NCBI GenBank assembly: GCA_030448105.1
Contig: JAUJNP010000010.1
Span: forward strand, 7,734 to 71,733
DNA: 64,000 nt
Direction: 5' to 3'
DNA from: Acidimicrobiales bacterium
GTDB taxonomy: Bacteria > Actinomycetota > Acidimicrobiia > Acidimicrobiales > Iamiaceae
Below the pieces are notes generated by a model. That model saw nothing but the letters and a program-made list of their open reading frames with translations, made no database searches and was not told the DNA's origin. Made by a program: the position numbers and the translations under genes. Position 1 is the stretch's first letter; every line of letters starts with the position of its first letter. Positions 19,160 to 27,509 of this stretch are shown piece after piece.

Positions 19160-20022
19160 GTTCCCAGCCCTTCGCCCGGCGTGCGTCGTGCTCCCCGGTC
19201 CCACGCATCGGCCGCCACGCGGGCCCGGCCCTCGGGCTGCACCTCGCGCAGCTCGAACATGCCGTCACCGGCGGGCACGGGCACCCCCTCGCCCGTCAGC
19301 TCGGCGCCCCCTCGCCACACCTTGAGCCGCTTGCCCCGGAAGGTGGTCCACGCCCCTCCCAGCCCCACGAGCCGCTCGATCCCGGCCGCCGGGCGGGACC
19401 AGTCGATCTCCAGCTCGGCCGGGTCGAGCTTCTCGGCGTAGGTGACCTCGCCGGCCTGCGGCTCCGGGCGGCCAAGGCCGGCGGTGAGCGTCTCCACCAG
19501 CAGCTCGGTGCCGACCTCCACCAGGCGCTGTCGAAGCTGTCCGGCGGTGTCGTCCCGACCGATGGCCACCTCCCGCCGGGCGTAGACGCCACCGGTGTCG
19601 AGGCCCTCCTCCACCTCCATGACGCAGACCCCGGTGCGGTCGTCGCCGGCCAGCCACGCCCGTTCCACCGGAGCCGCTCCTCTCCAGCGGGGAAGGAGCG
19701 AGAAGTGCAGGTTCACCATCGGGAGGGCCTCGAGCACGTCGGGCGGGATGATCCGGCCGTAGGCGACGACGACGCCGAGGTCAGCACCCACACCGGCGGC
19801 GTCGGCCAGGGAATGGGTGACGGGCAGGCCCAGCTCGTGGGCCGCAGCCTTCACCGGGCTCGGCGCCGTCGCCGCGCCCCGTCCCCGGCGTCGATCGGGC
19901 CGGGTGACCACCAGGGCGATGTCGAAGCCGGCCTCCACCAGCGCCCGCAGCGGCGGCACGGCCATCGCCGGGGTACCGAGGTAGACGAGCCGGCGCGGGT
20001 GCTCGGGTGCCGGCACGGTCAC
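19156..20022 (-). CDS. fmt: Methionyl-tRNA formyltransferase
   Basis: Transfers a formyl group from 10-formyl-tetrahydrofolate to Met-tRNA initiator. At 288 residues it is somewhat shorter than the usual 305-315. The catalytic core shows YLGTPAMAVPPLRALVEAG, the loop VTRPDRRRGRG, VVVAYGRIIPPDVL, and NLHFSLLPRWRGAAPVERA with the SLLP folate motif, followed by GLDTGGVYARRE. The C-terminal beta-barrel begins around residue 200. GTG start, 21 bases after def, whose product later removes the formyl group. Confidence 0.95.
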   Translation of the reverse strand: MTVPAPEHPRRLVYLGTPAMAVPPLRALVEAGFDIALVVTRPDRRRGRGAATAPSPVKAAAHELGLPVTHSLADAAGVGADLGVVVAYGRIIPPDVLEALPMVNLHFSLLPRWRGAAPVERAWLAGDDRTGVCVMEVEEGLDTGGVYARREVAIGRDDTAGQLRQRLVEVGTELLVETLTAGLGRPEPQAGEVTYAEKLDPAELEIDWSRPAAGIERLVGLGGAWTTFRGKRLKVWRGGAELTGEGVPVPAGDGMFELREVQPEGRARVAADAWDRGARRTPGEGLGT

Positions 20023-20043
20023 CGGATCACCGGTTCCCGCCGG

Positions 20044-20583
20044 TCAGGCGAACGAGAGCCCGCCCACCGACGGCGGAGGGGACGACCGGCGTTCCATCAT
20101 CATCTCCCGGACGAGGCGCTTGGCCGCCTTGCGCTGATCCTCGTCGAGACGTTCGACGAGCAGGACGCCGTCGAGGTGGTCGAGCTCGTGCTGGAACACC
20201 CGGCCCTCGTAGCCCGACGCCTCGATGGAGACCTCGTTGCCGTCGAGGTCGTAGCCGGTGAGGTGGATCTCGTCAGGGCGGACGATCTCCCACGCCAGCC
20301 CGGGCACCGAGAGGCACCCCTCCTCGAACACGTACTCGCCCCGCCCCTCGGAGATGACCGGGTTGACGATCACGTGGGCGCCGGTGTCGTCGTGCAGGTC
20401 GTAGACGAAGAGGCGCTTCTGGACGCCCACCTGGGGGGCGGCCAGTCCCACGCCGGGGGCCTCGTACATGGTGGCGACCATGTCGTCGGCCAGGCGAACG
20501 AGGGCGGCATCGACGTCGGTGACCTCGGCCGCCACCTGCTTCAGCACGGGGTCGCCGATGAGTCGGATCTCGTAGGGCGCCAT
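20044..20583 (-). CDS. def: Peptide deformylase
   Basis: A metalloenzyme removing the N-formyl group from nascent proteins. All three active-site motifs are present in the 179-residue product: GVGLAAPQ (44-51), EGCLS with metal ligand Cys90, and QHELDHLDG with ligands His132 and His136 and catalytic Glu133. The C-terminal tail (RRSSPPPSVGGLSFA) is typical of actinobacterial forms. ATG at 20583 is seven bases after TATCGT, so a leaderless mRNA is expected. First gene of def-fmt-rsmB. Confidence 0.96.
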   Translation of the reverse strand: MAPYEIRLIGDPVLKQVAAEVTDVDAALVRLADDMVATMYEAPGVGLAAPQVGVQKRLFVYDLHDDTGAHVIVNPVISEGRGEYVFEEGCLSVPGLAWEIVRPDEIHLTGYDLDGNEVSIEASGYEGRVFQHELDHLDGVLLVERLDEDQRKAAKRLVREMMMERRSSPPPSVGGLSFA

Positions 20584-20607
20584 CACGACCACGATACCGT
20601 CGGCCCG
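20584..20607. promoter_or_regulatory. Overlapping divergent leaderless promoters (def / methyltransferase)
   Basis: The 24-base gap between the two starts holds TATCGT (20596-20591, minus) seven bases before the def ATG, and TACCGT (20595-20600, plus) seven bases before the GTG at 20608. The hexamers share the central TA, so the two polymerases cannot bind at once. No -35 match is apparent in either direction. Confidence 0.6.
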
Positions 20608-21228
20608 GTGGAGGACCGACCGGGCCCGGCGGGCCACTACTTCGACCGGGTCCCCGCGGTGGCCTCCCGCCGGCGCACCGTCACCCTCACCCTGCCCGAT
20701 CTCACCATGGAGCTGCAGGCCGACCGGGGCGTCTTCGCCGCCGACGGGATCGACCCCGGCACCAAGCTGCTCCTCCTCGACGGGTCCCGACCCTCCCATC
20801 ACGCCCGGACGCTGCTCGACCTCGGTTGCGGCTACGGCGCCATCGCGCTGGCGTTGGCCACACGAGCGCCGGAGGCGACGGTGTGGGCGGTCGATGTCAA
20901 CGAACGGGCGCTCGGGCTCTGCGCGGAGAACGCGGCGAGCCACGGCTTCGATGGACGTGTACGGATCGCCGCCCCCGACGACGTGCCCCCCGACGTGACC
21001 TTCGACGGCATCTGGTCGAACCCGCCCATCCGCATCGGCAAGCCGGCGCTGCACGCGCTGTTGACCGGCTGGCTCGACCGTCTGGTCCCCGGCGGGCACG
21101 CCGAGCTCGTCGTGCACAAGCACCTGGGAGCGGACTCGCTGGCTCGCTGGCTCGATGCCGCCGGCTGGTCGGTGGAACGGACCGGGTCGCGGATGGGCTA
21201 CCGAATCCTTCAGGTGACCGGGCGGTGA
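20608..21228 (+). CDS. RsmC-like class I methyltransferase
   Basis: A 206-residue SAM-dependent methyltransferase of the small-domain (MTS) type seen in RsmC/RlmG, which methylate guanine N2 in rRNA. Motif I is LLDLGCGYGAIALALA, motif II is VWAVDVNERAL, and the catalytic NPP loop is IWSNPPIRIGKPALH; the last residues resemble RsmC C-termini. It lacks the N-terminal catalytically dead domain of E. coli RsmC. GTG at 20608 is chosen for its -10 box seven bases upstream; the much longer open frame behind it is antisense to fmt and def. Confidence 0.85.
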   Translation: MEDRPGPAGHYFDRVPAVASRRRTVTLTLPDLTMELQADRGVFAADGIDPGTKLLLLDGSRPSHHARTLLDLGCGYGAIALALATRAPEATVWAVDVNERALGLCAENAASHGFDGRVRIAAPDDVPPDVTFDGIWSNPPIRIGKPALHALLTGWLDRLVPGGHAELVVHKHLGADSLARWLDAAGWSVERTGSRMGYRILQVTGR

Positions 21229-21758
21229 CCGGCCGGCAGCTCGGCAGCACCGACCTCAAGCGACTCCACCGTGCGTGGCGCCGGCGCACCGGATCCGATC
21301 GGCGGGTGGCCCTCCTGCTCGACGGCGTGCAGACACCGTTCAACGTGGGCGCCATCCTGCGCACCGCGGCTGCCATGCGCGTGGAACACCTGTGGCTGGC
21401 CGGCGCCACCGCGGCGCCCACCCACGAGCGGACCCGCAAGACGGCCCTCGGAGCCGACCGCTACCTCACCTGGACGGCGGTGGAGGACGCCGCCGAAGGG
21501 GTGCAGGCTGCACGCGGCGACGGCTACCGAGTGGTCGGCGTCGAGCTGGCCGAGGGTGCCGTGCCCCTGCACGAGGCCGACATCAGCGGCGACGTGTGCC
21601 TGGCCGTCGGCCACGAGGACCGGGGGCTGTCGGCCGGGTGCCTCGACGCCTGTGACGAAGTGGCCTTCATCCCCCAGCTCGGCCGGATCGGCTCCCTCAA
21701 CGTGGCCACCGCCGCCGCCATCGCCCTCTACGAGGCCCGCCGCCGCGCCTGGGCGTAG
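21225..21758 (+). CDS. TrmH/SpoU-family RNA methyltransferase
   Basis: A 177-residue SPOUT-fold 2'-O-methyltransferase reduced to the catalytic domain: DGVQTPFNVGAILRTAAAM (motif 1), VGHEDRGLSAGCLDACDE (motif 2) and IPQLGRIGSLNVATAAAIALYEARR (motif 3, forming the knot). No N-terminal L30e-like domain is present, resembling TrmL/TrmH-type tRNA enzymes. The GTG overlaps the preceding methyltransferase stop (GTGA), so the two are translated together. Substrate unknown. Confidence 0.88.
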   Translation: MTGRQLGSTDLKRLHRAWRRRTGSDRRVALLLDGVQTPFNVGAILRTAAAMRVEHLWLAGATAAPTHERTRKTALGADRYLTWTAVEDAAEGVQAARGDGYRVVGVELAEGAVPLHEADISGDVCLAVGHEDRGLSAGCLDACDEVAFIPQLGRIGSLNVATAAAIALYEARRRAWA

Positions 21759-21759
21759 C

Positions 21760-21784
21760 CCCCCGGCTCAACCGCACCCGGGGG
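21760..21784. terminator. Terminator-like hairpin between converging genes
   Basis: Seven-base arms CCCCCGG and CCGGGGG enclose an 11-base loop that contains the priA stop codon. It lies just after the plus-strand methyltransferase stop. There is no U-run on either strand, so it is at most a weak or U-less terminator. Confidence 0.4.
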
Positions 21785-23639
21785 ACACGTGGTGTTCCGG
21801 TGGGGCGCCGGCGTCGCGAGCGCCACGCGAGCAGCCGGCACGCGAGCGCCGGAGGCGCTCGCCCAGTAGCACGGCTGCGCATCTGAGCTGCGTCGCAGCT
21901 AAGATGCGCAGCGGGTCGACCTCGAAGCGGAGGCGGCCGGTGGGGCGGGGCACGGCGGCGAGCGCGTCGCAGAGGGTGGCGTGGTCGGGCGCCCGGAGGC
22001 GCCAGGCACCGTCGGCAGGGCCCTGCAGGTCCACGCCCCCCTGCGATCCCAAGGCCTTGACGAAGGCTTCGGCGGCCGGGCCCGACACCACCGCCATCGC
22101 CACCGAGGGCGGGAGCCGCATCGCCCGGCGCAGCGGCCGCTCGGCGCCGGCCACCCGGGCGGGGTCGGCGTGGAGGGCGGCCATGACAACCGGGTGCTCG
22201 GGCTGGCGGGTCTGCACCAGCACCCGGCCGTGCTCGACCCGGCCCCTGACCACGCGGGCCGCCAGCGCCAGCAGGCCGAGGGCCTGCTCGGTGGCCCGGT
22301 AGCGAGGCGCGGTCAGCTCCTGGTCGAGGTCGAGGAAGGCCACCAGGTCGGCCGAGGTCACCCGGTGCAGGACCGCCTCGGTCCCCACCGTCACGCGGGT
22401 CCCGGCCGCCTCATCGTCGCGTGTGGCGGCGGTCATCTCGCCCACCGGTTCGCCCACGAGGGCCTCGACCTCCTCGCGCACCCGGCTCACCCCGGCCCGC
22501 AGGTTCTTGAACCGGGTCGACCCGCAGGCGGAGCACACCACCGGCCGTTCCGTCCCGCATCGACGGCAACGCAGCCGGGTGCCCTCGCGCTGTTCCACCG
22601 ACGCGGCACACACCTCGCAGCGAGCGAGGTCCCCGCAGGCGGTGCAGGCCAGGAGCCGGGACCGCCCGGTGCGGTTCACCACGCACAGGGTCCGGCCACC
22701 CGCCCGCAGCCGGGCGACGAGGGCGTCGGAGTACAGGCCGCCGCTCACCGGGTCCTCGCCCCTGCGGTCGACCACCTCCAGCGCCGGCCAGCCCCGGCGT
22801 TCGGCCCCCCGGCTCGGGACGACCAGGCCACCGCGGTCCAGGGCCTCCAACGTCGGGCACGGTGACACGAGTAGGCAGGGGACGCCGGCTCGTCGCGCCC
22901 GCTCGACGGCCACATCGCGCGCGTGCCACGTCGGGGACTGCTCGGCCTTGTAGGCCTCGTCGTGCTCGTCCAGCACCACCACCCGGCCGAGGCCCGGCAC
23001 CGGCGCCCATGCGGCGGCACGGGCGCCCACCACCGTGGCCCCGCCGGCGGCCGCCGTCGCCCACTCCCGGGCGGCGGCCGTGTCGGCCCGGTCCGACGCC
23101 ACGCACGCCACCGTGAGCCCGGTCCGACGGAGACGCACCGCCAGGTGCCGGGCCGACGCCACCGACGGGCACAGCACGAGGGCGTCGCCGGGCAGGGCCG
23201 CAGCCGACCGCACCAGTGGGTAGCGGTCAGCCCCCGGCGGCAGGCGCAACACCCCGTCGGCCCCCCCGAGGGCGTCGGCCACCAGGTCGTCGATGGGATC
23301 GTCGGTCGTGACCGCGACGGGCGGTACCGGTGGCGCCGGGGAGGGCAGGGCGGCCACCGCCGCCGGCGGGGAGGCGGTCCGCAGGAACGACGCCGGCCGC
23401 CCGGCCCACCGCCACGCCGCCCACCGGGCCAGCCCGAGCAGCTCGGCGGCAGGACCATGCCCGGACACCCGGGCCAGCGGCTTGAGGGCCACGTCCTCCG
23501 GTGGGCGCACGCCCACCTCGGTGACCCACGCGCCCACCCGGCGGCCCTGCAGCTGGACCCGCACCATGGTCCCCACCTGCACCCGCGCCCGCCACTTCTC
23601 GGGCACGGCGTAGTCGAACTGCTTGTCGATGGCGGCCAC
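21768..23639 (-). CDS. priA: Primosomal protein PriA, degenerate helicase, extended C-terminus
   Basis: Replication-restart protein, 623 residues from GTG. The helicase Walker A motif is absent (VLRLPPGADRYPLVRS stands where a GxGKT loop is expected) and motif II reads LDEHDEAY; this degeneracy is usual in actinobacteria. Eight cysteines in CTACGDLARCEVC and CRRCGTERPVVCSACG form the zinc-binding insert. The conserved strand LVVRVLPDV lies just upstream of the GTG, so the true start may be CTG at 23720, overlapping the metK stop. The last 45 or so residues, after FEVDPLRI, are encoded by palindromic DNA and look unlike PriA. Confidence 0.85.
   Translation of the reverse strand: MAAIDKQFDYAVPEKWRARVQVGTMVRVQLQGRRVGAWVTEVGVRPPEDVALKPLARVSGHGPAAELLGLARWAAWRWAGRPASFLRTASPPAAVAALPSPAPPVPPVAVTTDDPIDDLVADALGGADGVLRLPPGADRYPLVRSAAALPGDALVLCPSVASARHLAVRLRRTGLTVACVASDRADTAAAREWATAAAGGATVVGARAAAWAPVPGLGRVVVLDEHDEAYKAEQSPTWHARDVAVERARRAGVPCLLVSPCPTLEALDRGGLVVPSRGAERRGWPALEVVDRRGEDPVSGGLYSDALVARLRAGGRTLCVVNRTGRSRLLACTACGDLARCEVCAASVEQREGTRLRCRRCGTERPVVCSACGSTRFKNLRAGVSRVREEVEALVGEPVGEMTAATRDDEAAGTRVTVGTEAVLHRVTSADLVAFLDLDQELTAPRYRATEQALGLLALAARVVRGRVEHGRVLVQTRQPEHPVVMAALHADPARVAGAERPLRRAMRLPPSVAMAVVSGPAAEAFVKALGSQGGVDLQGPADGAWRLRAPDHATLCDALAAVPRPTGRLRFEVDPLRILAATQLRCAAVLLGERLRRSRAGCSRGARDAGAPPEHHVSPGCG
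21842..21862. repeat. Perfect palindrome in the priA 3' end
   Basis: Nine-base arms GCGAGCGCC and GGCGCTCGC around GGA. A shortened copy of the arm also occurs about 20 bases away. It lies within the non-conserved extension of priA. Confidence 0.6.
21876..21910. repeat. 35-base near-perfect palindrome in priA
   Basis: Seventeen-base arms with a single mismatch and a one-base loop (TGCGCATCT...AGATGCGCA outer arms, AGCTGCG/CGCAGCT inner arms). It begins right where recognisable PriA sequence ends and looks like an inserted extragenic palindrome. No similar copy was noticed elsewhere in the window. Confidence 0.7.
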
Positions 23640-23716
23640 GTCGGGGAGGACCCGGACGACGAGCGGCGCCTCCCCGGCCGGCCGATCGCCGGCAGCCTTC
23701 TCCCTGGCGGCCGGGC

Positions 23717-24910
23717 TCAGAGGCCGAGCGCCGAGGCGAGCTCGTCGACCCGGCTGGCCTGCTCCCAGGTGAAGTCGGGGTCGTCCCGGCCGAAGTGACC
23801 GTAGGCGGCGGTCTTGCGGTAGATCGGCCGTCGCAGGTCGAGGTCGGCCAGGATGGCCGCCGGGCGCAGGTCGAACACCTCGCGCACGCCCTTCTCTATG
23901 TGGGCGGGGTCGACCGCTTCGGTGCCGAACGTCTCCACCAGCACCGAGATGGGCTGGGCCACCCCGATGGCGTAGGCCACCTGCACCTCGCAGCGCCGGG
24001 CGGCGCCTGCCGCCACCACGTTCTTGGCCACCCAGCGGGCGGCGTAGGCGGCCGAGCGGTCCACCTTGGAGGGGTCCTTGCCCGAGAAGGCGCCGCCACC
24101 GTGGCGGGCCATGCCGCCGTAGGTGTCGACGATGATCTTGCGCCCGGTGAGCCCGCAGTCGGCGTGGGGGCCGCCCAGCTCGAAGCTGCCGGTGGGGTTG
24201 ACCAGCACCGAGAAGTCGTCCCCCGCGAACTGCTCGGGCAGGGTGGGCCGGATCACCTGCTCGACCAGGTCGGGCTTGATGGTCGTCTCGGCGTCGAGCC
24301 CGGGGGCGTGCTGGGTGGAGATGAGCACCGTGCGCAGGCTGACCGGGCGGCCGTCGGCGTACTCGAAGGTGACCTGGGTCTTGCCGTCGGGGCGCAGGTA
24401 CGGGAGGGTGCCGGCCTTGCGCACCTCGGCCAGGCGCAGGGCGAGGCGGTGGGCCAGCCAGATCGGGAGCGGCATTAGGTCGTCGGTCTCGTCGCAGGCG
24501 TAGCCGAACATCATCCCCTGGTCGCCGGCGCCCTGGCTGTTGAGGATGTCCTCGCCGGAGGAACCGGTGCGGGTCTCGTAGGCCGTGTCGACACCCTGGG
24601 CGATGTCGGGCGACTGCGGGTCGATGGAGGTGACCACGCCGCAGGTGTTGCCGTCGAAGCCGTACTGGGCGTTGTCGTAGCCGATGGCGTTGATCGTCTC
24701 CCGCACCAGCTTGGGGATCTCGACGTAGGCCGACGTGGTGATCTCGCCGGCCACCATGGCCAGCCCGGTGGTCACCATGGTCTCGCAGGCGACCCTGGCC
24801 ATCGGGTCCTGGGCAAGGATGGCGTCGAGGATCGAATCGGAGATCTGGTCGGCCATCTTGTCGGGATGGCCCTCGGTCACCGACTCGGACGTGAAGGTGA
24901 AGCGGGTCAC
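23717..24910 (-). CDS. metK: S-adenosylmethionine synthetase
   Basis: Makes SAM from methionine and ATP; the product feeds the many methyltransferases encoded nearby. The 397-residue protein has [20 protein letters not shown] (ATP and metal binding, His of GHPDK), [12 protein letters not shown], and [22 protein letters not shown] (phosphate loop). GTG at 24910 overlaps the coaBC stop by four bases. No SAM riboswitch was seen upstream, consistent with its position inside an operon. Confidence 0.97.
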   Translation of the reverse strand: MTRFTFTSESVTEGHPDKMADQISDSILDAILAQDPMARVACETMVTTGLAMVAGEITTSAYVEIPKLVRETINAIGYDNAQYGFDGNTCGVVTSIDPQSPDIAQGVDTAYETRTGSSGEDILNSQGAGDQGMMFGYACDETDDLMPLPIWLAHRLALRLAEVRKAGTLPYLRPDGKTQVTFEYADGRPVSLRTVLISTQHAPGLDAETTIKPDLVEQVIRPTLPEQFAGDDFSVLVNPTGSFELGGPHADCGLTGRKIIVDTYGGMARHGGGAFSGKDPSKVDRSAAYAARWVAKNVVAAGAARRCEVQVAYAIGVAQPISVLVETFGTEAVDPAHIEKGVREVFDLRPAAILADLDLRRPIYRKTAAYGHFGRDDPDFTWEQASRVDELASALGL

Positions 24911-26142
24911 GGATGGCTCCTGGGTGGGTCGGGTAGGCCGGAGGCGCGGCCCGGGGTCGGGGTGCGGGCGGCGACGACGGCGTCGAGCACAGCTCGGGCG
25001 ACCGCCCGCTTGTCGGCCAGCGTCACATCTTGGTCGATACCGGCAGCCGAGACGATCACCACCGCGTTGGTGTCGTGCTCGAAGCCGGCGCCGGGGGCGG
25101 ACACGTCGTTGGCCACCAGGAGGTCGGCTCCCTTGCGAGCCAGCTTCTCGCCGGCCGAGGCGACCACGTCGCCGGTCTCGGCGGCGAAGCCCACGAGGGT
25201 CTGGCCGGGGCGCTTGCGGGCACCGAGGGCCGCCAGCACGTCGGCGGTGGGCTCGAGCACCACCTCGGGCACGCCGTCGGCCTTCTTGATCTTGGTGGGG
25301 GCGGAGTCCACTGGCCGGAAGTCGGCGACCGCCGCCGCCATCACCACCACGTCGGCGGCGTCGCTGCGGGCCAGCACCGCCTGCTCCATCTCGGCCGCGG
25401 TCTCGACGCGGATCACGTCGACCCCGGCCGTGACCGGCCTGTCGGCGGTGGTGACGAGGGTGACCTTGGCGCCCCGCGCCGCCGCCTCGTCGGCTAGGGC
25501 GTGACCCTGCTTGCCCGAGGAGCGGTTGCCGAGGAAGCGGACCGGGTCGATGGGCTCGCGGGTGCCGCCCGCGGTGACGAGTACGTGGAGCCCGGCCATG
25601 TCCGGCGGCGTGAGGGCGGTCTGCACCGCGGCCACGATGGTGGAGGGGTCGGCGAGGCGCCCGGCGCCCACGTCGCCCCCGGCCAGGCGGCCCTGGTCCG
25701 GCGCCACGATGTGCACCCCCCGCCCGGCGAGCACCGCCAGGTTGGCCGCCACCGCGGGGTGCTCCCACATCTCGGTGTGCATGGCCGGCGCCAGCACCAC
25801 CGGGGCCCGGGTGGCGAGGAGGGTGGCGGTGAGCAGGTCGTCGGAGATGCCGGCGGTGTAGGCGCCGATGAGGCGGGCGGTGGCGGGGCACACCACCACC
25901 ACATCGGCGGACTGACCCAGGCGGGTGTGGGGTATCGGGTCGCGCTCGTGCCACAGCGAGGTCTGCGCCGGCTCCGACGCCAAGGCCGAGAACGTGACCT
26001 CGCCCACGAAGCGGGTGGCCCCCTCGGTCAGCACGGGTACGACGTGGGCCCCGGCGTCGACCAGGCGGCGGCAAACCTCCACCGCCTTGTACGCGGCGAT
26101 GCCGCCGGTGACGCCGAGGACGACCTTCTTGCCGGCCAGCAT
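24907..26142 (-). CDS. coaBC: Bifunctional phosphopantothenoylcysteine decarboxylase / synthetase
   Basis: Two consecutive steps of coenzyme A synthesis in one 411-residue chain. The N-terminal flavin decarboxylase CoaC (about 1-180) has [10 protein letters not shown], the catalytic His in DPIPHTRLG and the APAMHTEMW substrate motif. The C-terminal CTP-dependent synthetase CoaB has [24 protein letters not shown] and [10 protein letters not shown] with the lid [10 protein letters not shown] at 26142 begins at the conserved [16 protein letters not shown]. It lies 20 bases downstream of rpoZ, as in mycobacteria. Confidence 0.96.
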   Translation of the reverse strand: MLAGKKVVLGVTGGIAAYKAVEVCRRLVDAGAHVVPVLTEGATRFVGEVTFSALASEPAQTSLWHERDPIPHTRLGQSADVVVVCPATARLIGAYTAGISDDLLTATLLATRAPVVLAPAMHTEMWEHPAVAANLAVLAGRGVHIVAPDQGRLAGGDVGAGRLADPSTIVAAVQTALTPPDMAGLHVLVTAGGTREPIDPVRFLGNRSSGKQGHALADEAAARGAKVTLVTTADRPVTAGVDVIRVETAAEMEQAVLARSDAADVVVMAAAVADFRPVDSAPTKIKKADGVPEVVLEPTADVLAALGARKRPGQTLVGFAAETGDVVASAGEKLARKGADLLVANDVSAPGAGFEHDTNAVVIVSAAGIDQDVTLADKRAVARAVLDAVVAARTPTPGRASGLPDPPRSHP

Positions 26143-26162
26143 GGCGGCCGCCCCCGTCGGGG

Positions 26163-26483
26163 CTATTCGACCTCGGGCTCGCCGGAGAGGGCGTCGGCGG
26201 CGGCGGCCGCCTCGGCCGCCTCTATCTCCTCCGCCGAGGGCACGGCGACGGCTTCGATCTTGTCGGCGGCGATCTCCTCGAAGGCGATCGACAGCGGCTT
26301 GCGGGCCACCGAGTTGACCTGCGGCGGGATGATGGTGCCCAGCCCGTCGCCCAGCTGGCCGAAGTACGAGTTGATCTGGCGGGCCCGCTTGGCGCCGAGG
26401 GTGACCAGGCGGAACTTGGAGTCGGCCCGGTCGAGGAGCTCCTCGATGGGCGGGGACATCATCGTGTCGTGCTGCCAGGCCAT
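26163..26483 (-). CDS. rpoZ: RNA polymerase omega subunit
   Basis: A 106-residue subunit that aids assembly of the beta-prime chain. The core [28 protein letters not shown] and [18 protein letters not shown] are the conserved omega motifs; the tail is alanine/glutamate-rich. ATG at 26483 gives the longest product; ATG at 26462 (MMSPPIEEL) is also possible. A TATGCT box near 26527 could give it its own promoter in the 102-base gap to gmk. Confidence 0.95.
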   Translation of the reverse strand: MAWQHDTMMSPPIEELLDRADSKFRLVTLGAKRARQINSYFGQLGDGLGTIIPPQVNSVARKPLSIAFEEIAADKIEAVAVPSAEEIEAAEAAAAADALSGEPEVE

Positions 26484-26585
26484 GTGGGCGAGCCATCTCC
26501 AGGTTGCGTGGGGGACGGGTCAGCATACCAACGCCCCTCTCGGCGGAGCGAGATGGCGGCGGCCGCGGCGGGGGCAGGGGCGGGC

Positions 26586-27116
26586 TCAGGTGCCGGTGCG
26601 GGCCGCCGCGATCAGCTCGGCCACCTCGGCCACGGCCCGGTCGAGGTCATCGTTCACCACCGTCACCGCGCCGAGGCGCCGGCCCTGCTCGCGCTCCTCG
26701 ACCGACTTGGCGAGGCGCTGGCGGACCTTGTCCTCGGGATCGCCCCGCTCCCGGAGCCGGCGCTCCTGCTCGGCGTCGTCGGGCACGTCGACGAAGATGA
26801 GGAGGGCGTCGGGGAACCGCTCCCGGATCTGGGTGGCGCCCTGCACGTCGATCTCGAAGAGGATGTCGACGTCGTCGGGTGGGTCGGGCACCGGGGTTCC
26901 CTGGCGGTAGTCGAGGAACTCCACCCACTCGAGGAAGCCTCCACGGTCCGCATGGGCGCCGAAGGCCTCGGGGCTCACGAAGTGGTAGGCGTCGGCCGCC
27001 TCGCCCGGCCGGCGGGCCCGGGTGGTCCAGGACCGGCTCAGCCACAGCCTCGGATCCTCGGCGACCAGCCGGGAGACGAGGGTGCCCTTCCCGGCCCCAC
27101 CGGGGCCGGAGATCAC
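26586..27116 (-). CDS. gmk: Guanylate kinase
   Basis: Phosphorylates GMP to GDP. From GTG at 27116 the product has 176 residues and starts directly at the strand before the P-loop, [12 protein letters not shown] (Lys10), followed by [13 protein letters not shown] and YHFVSPEAF for GMP binding and [14 protein letters not shown]. Only two residues precede the conserved strand, while family members usually have several; CTG at 27125 would add LYI and may be the true start. It follows mihF by 19 bases, as in other actinobacteria. Confidence 0.94.
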   Translation of the reverse strand: MISGPGGAGKGTLVSRLVAEDPRLWLSRSWTTRARRPGEAADAYHFVSPEAFGAHADRGGFLEWVEFLDYRQGTPVPDPPDDVDILFEIDVQGATQIRERFPDALLIFVDVPDDAEQERRLRERGDPEDKVRQRLAKSVEEREQGRRLGAVTVVNDDLDRAVAEVAELIAAARTGT

Positions 27117-27135
27117 GATGTACAGCGGAGCCCGC

Positions 27136-27465
27136 TCAGCCCCGGGCGGGGGAGGGGAACGCCTCGAGCAGCGCTTGGCGTTGCTGGGCGCCGAGGCCCC
27201 GCACCCGCCGGGTGTCGCTGATGCCGATCTCCTCCATGGTCCGGCGGGCCTTGACCTTGCCGACGCCAGGGAGGGATTCCAGCACGGCCAGCACCTTCAT
27301 CTTGGCGATGGTGTCGTCGCCATCGGCCTGGTCGAGCAGCTGGGCCAGGTGCACCGAACCCATCTTCAACTTCTCCTTGAGCTCGGCGCGCGCCCGCCGG
27401 GCCTGTGCCGCCTTGGCGAGCGCGTCCTGGCGCTGCTCGGGCGAGAGAGAGGGAGGCAGTGGCAT
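27136..27465 (-). CDS. mihF: Integration host factor, actinobacterial type
   Basis: A 109-residue DNA-binding nucleoid protein unrelated to E. coli IHF and diagnostic for Actinomycetota. The helical N-terminus ([27 protein letters not shown]) precedes the helix-two-turn-helix part with [28 protein letters not shown], close to mycobacterial mIHF. ATG at 27465 stands eight bases after TAGCGT, so it probably heads the mihF-gmk-rpoZ-coaBC-metK-priA operon as a leaderless message. Confidence 0.96.
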   Translation of the reverse strand: MPLPPSLSPEQRQDALAKAAQARRARAELKEKLKMGSVHLAQLLDQADGDDTIAKMKVLAVLESLPGVGKVKARRTMEEIGISDTRRVRGLGAQQRQALLEAFPSPARG

Positions 27466-27509
27466 GGGCGAGGACGCTAGTGCATCGGTGCCGGCGTACC
27501 CTCGGCTCG
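27466..27509. promoter_or_regulatory. Divergent leaderless promoters (mihF / DCC-MBL gene)
   Basis: Minus strand: TAGCGT (27479-27474), eight bases, mihF ATG. Plus strand: TACCCT (27497-27502), seven bases, GTG at 27510. The two -10 boxes point away from each other across the 44-base gap. Confidence 0.55.

Noticed and set aside
24700-24950. SAM riboswitch for metK
   Set aside because: metK overlaps the coaBC stop by four bases, leaving no leader.
23717-26074. A single 785-codon frame covering metK and more
   Set aside because: The upstream part is an out-of-frame reading of coaBC; metK proper starts at GTG 24910.
26536-26560. Fourth copy of the dispersed repeat (GGCGGAGCGAGATGG)
   Set aside because: Only about 12 bases match copy C and the rest differs; chance similarity is likely.
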